Part shown: positions 61,071-64,000 of the stretch, in pieces
How positions within the stretch are numbered: position 1 is the first letter of the stretch
How the letters are laid out: the number at the start of each line of letters is the position of its first letter
Assembly: GCA_002307065.1 (NCBI GenBank)
Contig: DBTN01000010.1
Location: 50,561 to 114,560 of the forward strand
Length of the DNA stretch: 64,000 bases
From: Akkermansiaceae bacterium UBA1315
GTDB lineage: Bacteria; Verrucomicrobiota; Verrucomicrobiia; Verrucomicrobiales; Akkermansiaceae
Direction of reading: 5' to 3'
Notes under the pieces: model-generated
Database searches by the model: none
Seen by the model: the letters and a program-made list of their open reading frames with translations, nothing else
What the model was told of the DNA's origin: nothing
Program-made: the position numbers and the translations under genes

Positions 61071-61505
61071 TCAGGGCAAAGTTCCGCTGAGCGTCACCTT
61101 TGCGCTCGCCAGTAAACCTCGTGGGCCTAGGACATCTCCTTCGACCTGCACCAGATTTCCCAAGCGACCTTCCACCTTGGCTCGAATTTCCAAAATCTCT
61201 CCCGGTCTCGCAGCGCCCAGGATTTTTGCACCGCGGATCGCCGTGAGTCTCAGATCGTCCAGTTTCTCAATTTCCGGATCCGATTGTAAAACCACGCCAG
61301 CCAATTGGGCGATCGCTTCGATCAGCACCACGCCGGGCATCATCGGATTTCCAGGAAAATGCCCTTCGAGAAACGCTTCATCGCCTTTCACTCGGTAAGT
61401 CCCCCGCCCTTCTTGGCCCGGATCCAGACTCAACATCTCATCGACAAAACGAAAGGATTTCCCATGTGGTAACGATTCCAGCGCCTTCGAAAGTTCCATG
61501 CTCAT
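61071..61505 (-). CDS. FabZ-like 3-hydroxyacyl-ACP dehydratase
   Basis: A 144-aa hot-dog-fold protein. The active-site His is in LEGHFPGNPMMPGVVLIEAI, which also holds the Glu of the catalytic pair. Residues RVKGDEAFLEG and GAKILGAARPGEIL follow the FabZ pattern. FabZ removes water from 3-hydroxyacyl-ACP in fatty-acid synthesis, but similar proteins serve aryl-polyene clusters. It is divergent from the acyltransferase gene at 61629. The start is ATG 61505, with 61499 as an alternative. Confidence 0.85.
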   Translation of the reverse strand: MSMELSKALESLPHGKSFRFVDEMLSLDPGQEGRGTYRVKGDEAFLEGHFPGNPMMPGVVLIEAIAQLAGVVLQSDPEIEKLDDLRLTAIRGAKILGAARPGEILEIRAKVEGRLGNLVQVEGDVLGPRGLLASAKVTLSGTLP

Positions 61506-61628
61506 CTGATCTCGATTATGAACTCCTCTGACGCAACGCTGGCAAGTCCCGATGCTGCGGCGAAAATCCCATCGACCCCATCCGTCTAAACTGCTTAATT
61601 TTCCCAACTTTCGAGAAGCCAACCCGCC

Positions 61629-62468
61629 TTGTCACACGCCGACTCCAAAGCCGTTCCCGCTTTTTCAGAATCCCGCAGCTTCGGCTCTTGGCTGAGAACC
61701 CCTTGGGATTACCTCGCCATGGCGATCGGCCTTTCCTACTGGGGGATTTTCGGAACGCTTTTCACGATCATCGGCGGCGTGCTCTACTTGATGCTTCCTC
61801 CCAAACTCGGGCAAAACCTCGGCAGAAAAGCGATCCATCAGATCTTTCGCTGGTTCGTCTTTTACCTCCGCGCCAGCGACCTCGTTCGTTCCGATCTCCG
61901 AGCACTCGCACCGCTCAAAAATCTCCACCATCCCATCATCGTTGCGCCGAATCATACTTCTCTCTGGGACGTGGTGTTTATCATCGCCCGCCTTCCGCAG
62001 GGCGTCTGCGTCATCAAGGAATCCATCCTCCGCAATTTTGTCTTGGGCGGCGCCGCGCGTTTGGCTCGTTACATTCCCAACGGTGCGACGACTCGAATGA
62101 TTCGGGACGCCGCCGATTCTCTTTCGGAAAATGGACACTTGTTGATTTTTCCGGAAGGAACCCGGACGGCACCGGACGCACGCTGGATCAATCCGCTCAA
62201 AGGGGGCTGCGCGCTCATCGCCTGCCGTGCGAAGACACCGGTCTACCCGCTTTTCATCCGCAGCAACACTCGATTTCTTCAGAAAGGCTGGCCGCTGTGG
62301 AAACGACCTATTTTCCCCATCCACCTTCAAATCGATCTCGGCGAACCGGTTTTCCCGTCCGAAAATGAATCTCCCCAACAATTCACCTTACGCCTCCAAT
62401 CGATCTACGAACAGGAGCTCGCTAAGCCTCATCCGCTCCGCAGGCAGATGATTCCGACCTCAGAATAA
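61629..62468 (+). CDS. PlsC-like 1-acylglycerol-3-phosphate acyltransferase
   Basis: A 279-aa membrane-associated acyltransferase with the HX4D motif in APNHTSLWDVVF, the substrate-binding FPEGTRTAPDA block and an N-terminal membrane helix (YWGIFGTLFTIIGGVLYLML). PlsC makes phosphatidic acid, but relatives acylate other lipids. The start appears to be TTG 61629, so the N-terminus is uncertain. It is followed within 50 bases by a glycosyltransferase and a methyltransferase that may form one operon. Confidence 0.85.
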   Translation: MSHADSKAVPAFSESRSFGSWLRTPWDYLAMAIGLSYWGIFGTLFTIIGGVLYLMLPPKLGQNLGRKAIHQIFRWFVFYLRASDLVRSDLRALAPLKNLHHPIIVAPNHTSLWDVVFIIARLPQGVCVIKESILRNFVLGGAARLARYIPNGATTRMIRDAADSLSENGHLLIFPEGTRTAPDARWINPLKGGCALIACRAKTPVYPLFIRSNTRFLQKGWPLWKRPIFPIHLQIDLGEPVFPSENESPQQFTLRLQSIYEQELAKPHPLRRQMIPTSE

Positions 62469-62518
62469 AATATCCCGAAGCTTGCCCGCATCGCCGCTGC
62501 CGGTTAAAGCCAAGCCAC

Positions 62519-63301
62519 ATGCCCCACGTGCGCCCCCTCATTCTCATCCCCAGTTACAATACCGGTCCTATTCTGTATGAAACAGTAATCTCCGCCCTGG
62601 GGCAAAAGGAACCGGTTTGGGTTGTGGTGGATGGATCAACGGACGATTCGGCCAAGCTGTTGGAAACCATCCAACAATCCGAACCGAACGGTTTCCGGGT
62701 CATCATTTTAGCGCAAAATTGCGGAAAAGGCAGCGCGGTCCTCCACGGTCTGCGAGAAGCGATCGCCGCCGGTTTTACCCATGTTTTGACGATGGACGCA
62801 GACGGTCAACATCCGGCGAGTCACATTTCGCGGTTCGTCGAACTTTCCGCCAAACATCCCGAAGCCGCTGTTTTCGGACGCCCGATCTTTGATGATGACG
62901 CACCTAATCTGCGAGTCCAAGGGCGCCGGATTTCGAACTTTTGGGCAAATCTTGAAACTCTCGGCTGGGGGATCGACGATTCCCTTTTCGGCATGCGGCT
63001 TTACCCGGCGGAGGATCTGCTGGCGGTGATGGAATCGACCCCATTCGCGCGGCGGTTCGACTTTGATCCGGAAGTCGCCGTCCGCCTCGCCTGGCGTGGA
63101 GTCCCGATTTTGAATCTCCCCACACCGGTTCGTTACCCAAGCCGTGAAGAAGGTGGAGTTTCTCAATTTCGATACCTTCGCGATAACGTGCTGCTTTCTT
63201 GGATGCACGCCCGTCTGGTGCTCGGGTTCTTGATCCGCTTACCCTATCTTTTCTTCCGGGGTGAAAGCCCGCTGGAATCCGTTAACCCTCCGGCCCGTTG
63301 A
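62519..63301 (+). CDS. family 2 glycosyltransferase
   Basis: A 260-aa GT-A-fold enzyme. It starts PLILIPSYNTGPILYETV, has the nucleotide-sugar Asp in VVVDGSTDDSA and the metal-binding DxD in LTMDADGQHPA. The RFDFDPEVAVRLAWRGV segment is typical of dolichyl-phosphate-mannose-synthase-like and polyprenyl GT2 enzymes. The C-terminus has a hydrophobic stretch (LVLGFLIRLPYLFF). The next gene starts inside its stop codon (TTGA), which implies coupling. Confidence 0.88.
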   Translation: MPHVRPLILIPSYNTGPILYETVISALGQKEPVWVVVDGSTDDSAKLLETIQQSEPNGFRVIILAQNCGKGSAVLHGLREAIAAGFTHVLTMDADGQHPASHISRFVELSAKHPEAAVFGRPIFDDDAPNLRVQGRRISNFWANLETLGWGIDDSLFGMRLYPAEDLLAVMESTPFARRFDFDPEVAVRLAWRGVPILNLPTPVRYPSREEGGVSQFRYLRDNVLLSWMHARLVLGFLIRLPYLFFRGESPLESVNPPAR

Positions 63302-63993
63302 AAGATTCATCCCACCAAAAAATCGCCCGCCTCTTTCAAAGGCGTTGGGATTCGCATTACGTCGCCGCGAAACTCCGGACTGATCCGCTGTATGACGCGG
63401 TCTATTCCGAACTGAAAGATTCCGAACTTCCCTTGCTTGATCTCGGCTGCGGACTGGGTCTGCTGGCGTTTTTCCTACGCGAAAAAGGGCTGAGCTTTCC
63501 CATCCTCGGACTCGACTACGATTCTCGAAAAGCCGCTTCGGCAAATCATGCGGTCGAACTGTCAAAAAACCGCGATCTGAATTTCGCCCATCACGATGCG
63601 CGAAACGGCCTCCCCGAACACTCGGGTAACGTCACGATTCTCGACATTCTGCAGTTTTTCACGCCTTCCGAATTGGAAACCTTGCTCGCCCTCGCCAGCG
63701 AACGCGTTGCCCCTGGAGGCAAACTTGTCATTCGCTCGGGACTGAAAGACACCTCTTGGCGGTTTAAAATCACCTATCTCGGAGATATGTTGGCGAAAGC
63801 GACGTTCTGGATGAAAGCCGCGCCGACCCATTATCCAACCGCGGAGGATTTCCAAAAAATCCTTTCCCCGTTCGGCTCGGTTCGAATCCTCCCGCTGTGG
63901 GGAAAGACCCCTTTCAACAATCATTTGATTGTCTTGGAACGAGCCGCCAGCACCGCATCCAAAACCGGTGCCGCGATCGAAGTCGCCTCGTGA
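63298..63993 (+). CDS. SAM-dependent methyltransferase, class I
   Basis: A 231-aa Rossmann-fold methyltransferase. Motif I is LLDLGCGLGLLAFFL (about 46-60), motif II is LGLDYD, and the later motif is DILQFFTPSELETL. The start is TTG 63298, overlapping the glycosyltransferase stop. Substrate is not evident; in aryl-polyene clusters a small methyltransferase acts on the aryl head group. The gene ends 7 bases before the window edge, so the cluster continues beyond. Confidence 0.85.
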   Translation: MKDSSHQKIARLFQRRWDSHYVAAKLRTDPLYDAVYSELKDSELPLLDLGCGLGLLAFFLREKGLSFPILGLDYDSRKAASANHAVELSKNRDLNFAHHDARNGLPEHSGNVTILDILQFFTPSELETLLALASERVAPGGKLVIRSGLKDTSWRFKITYLGDMLAKATFWMKAAPTHYPTAEDFQKILSPFGSVRILPLWGKTPFNNHLIVLERAASTASKTGAAIEVAS

Positions 63994-64000
63994 AGCAGCA

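Overview
The window looks like chromosomal DNA of a Verrucomicrobiota bacterium. The strongest pointer is the exact TGTTC-N4-GAACA box upstream of an imuA-imuB-dnaE2 cassette, which from memory is the LexA-box form described for that phylum. Type II glutamine synthetase, weak or absent Shine-Dalgarno sequences at most starts and a strongly repeated ACCGGT palindrome fit a coherent genome signature. Placement below phylum is not possible from the sequence alone. Coding density is high, with several 4-base ATGA/TTGA overlaps and three convergent pairs whose stop codons overlap by exactly 4 bases.

Layout: 1-10.1 kb holds the end of a sigma-54 enhancer-binding protein, tRNA-Thr, ribH-nusB, an AI-2E-family transporter, a zinc-ribbon membrane protein, purU, tRNA-Ser and a metal P-type ATPase with a TPC motif. 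10.5-15.8 kb is the SOS mutagenesis operon imuA-imuB-dnaE2 (minus strand). 15.9-29.2 kb reads as a genome-defence or DNA-processing island: an SbcD-like/SbcC-like pair, an AT-rich RloC-like ATPase, a KTSC protein, a possible ATPase remnant, a winged-helix/nucleotidyltransferase + HEPN pair with its own operator, and a 1935-aa DUF4011 helicase-nuclease. It ends at tRNA-fMet and its terminator.

29.5-49.2 kb is mostly housekeeping: nadK, a Skp-like chaperone, a MobA-MOSC fusion, aroB, a DUF892 protein, a YlbF-like protein, a minimal kinase-like protein followed by a PP2C phosphatase, glnII behind a sigma-54 promoter, a CCA-adding enzyme, an AsnC/siroheme-decarboxylase-like protein, a PhoB/PhoR-like pair, nadD, ctaA and a zinc/manganese-type ABC transporter. 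49.2-58.6 kb carries rpmI-rplT, a UvrD/PcrA helicase, the amino-sugar/cell-wall cluster murI-glmM-(GlmU-like)-glmS, and lipA with an EVE protein. 58.6-61.0 kb is an ECF sigma module in which the sigma gene and a PDZ protein share a two-block promoter motif, indicating autoregulation. 61.1-64 kb (fabZ-like dehydratase, plsC-like acyltransferase, GT2, methyltransferase) looks like the edge of a lipid or aryl-polyene-type cluster that continues beyond the window.

The most promising material for something new is the 15.9-29.2 kb island, the two-block ECF promoter, the structured sigma-54 leader of glnII, the 137-aa kinase-like protein and the over-represented ACCGGT palindrome.
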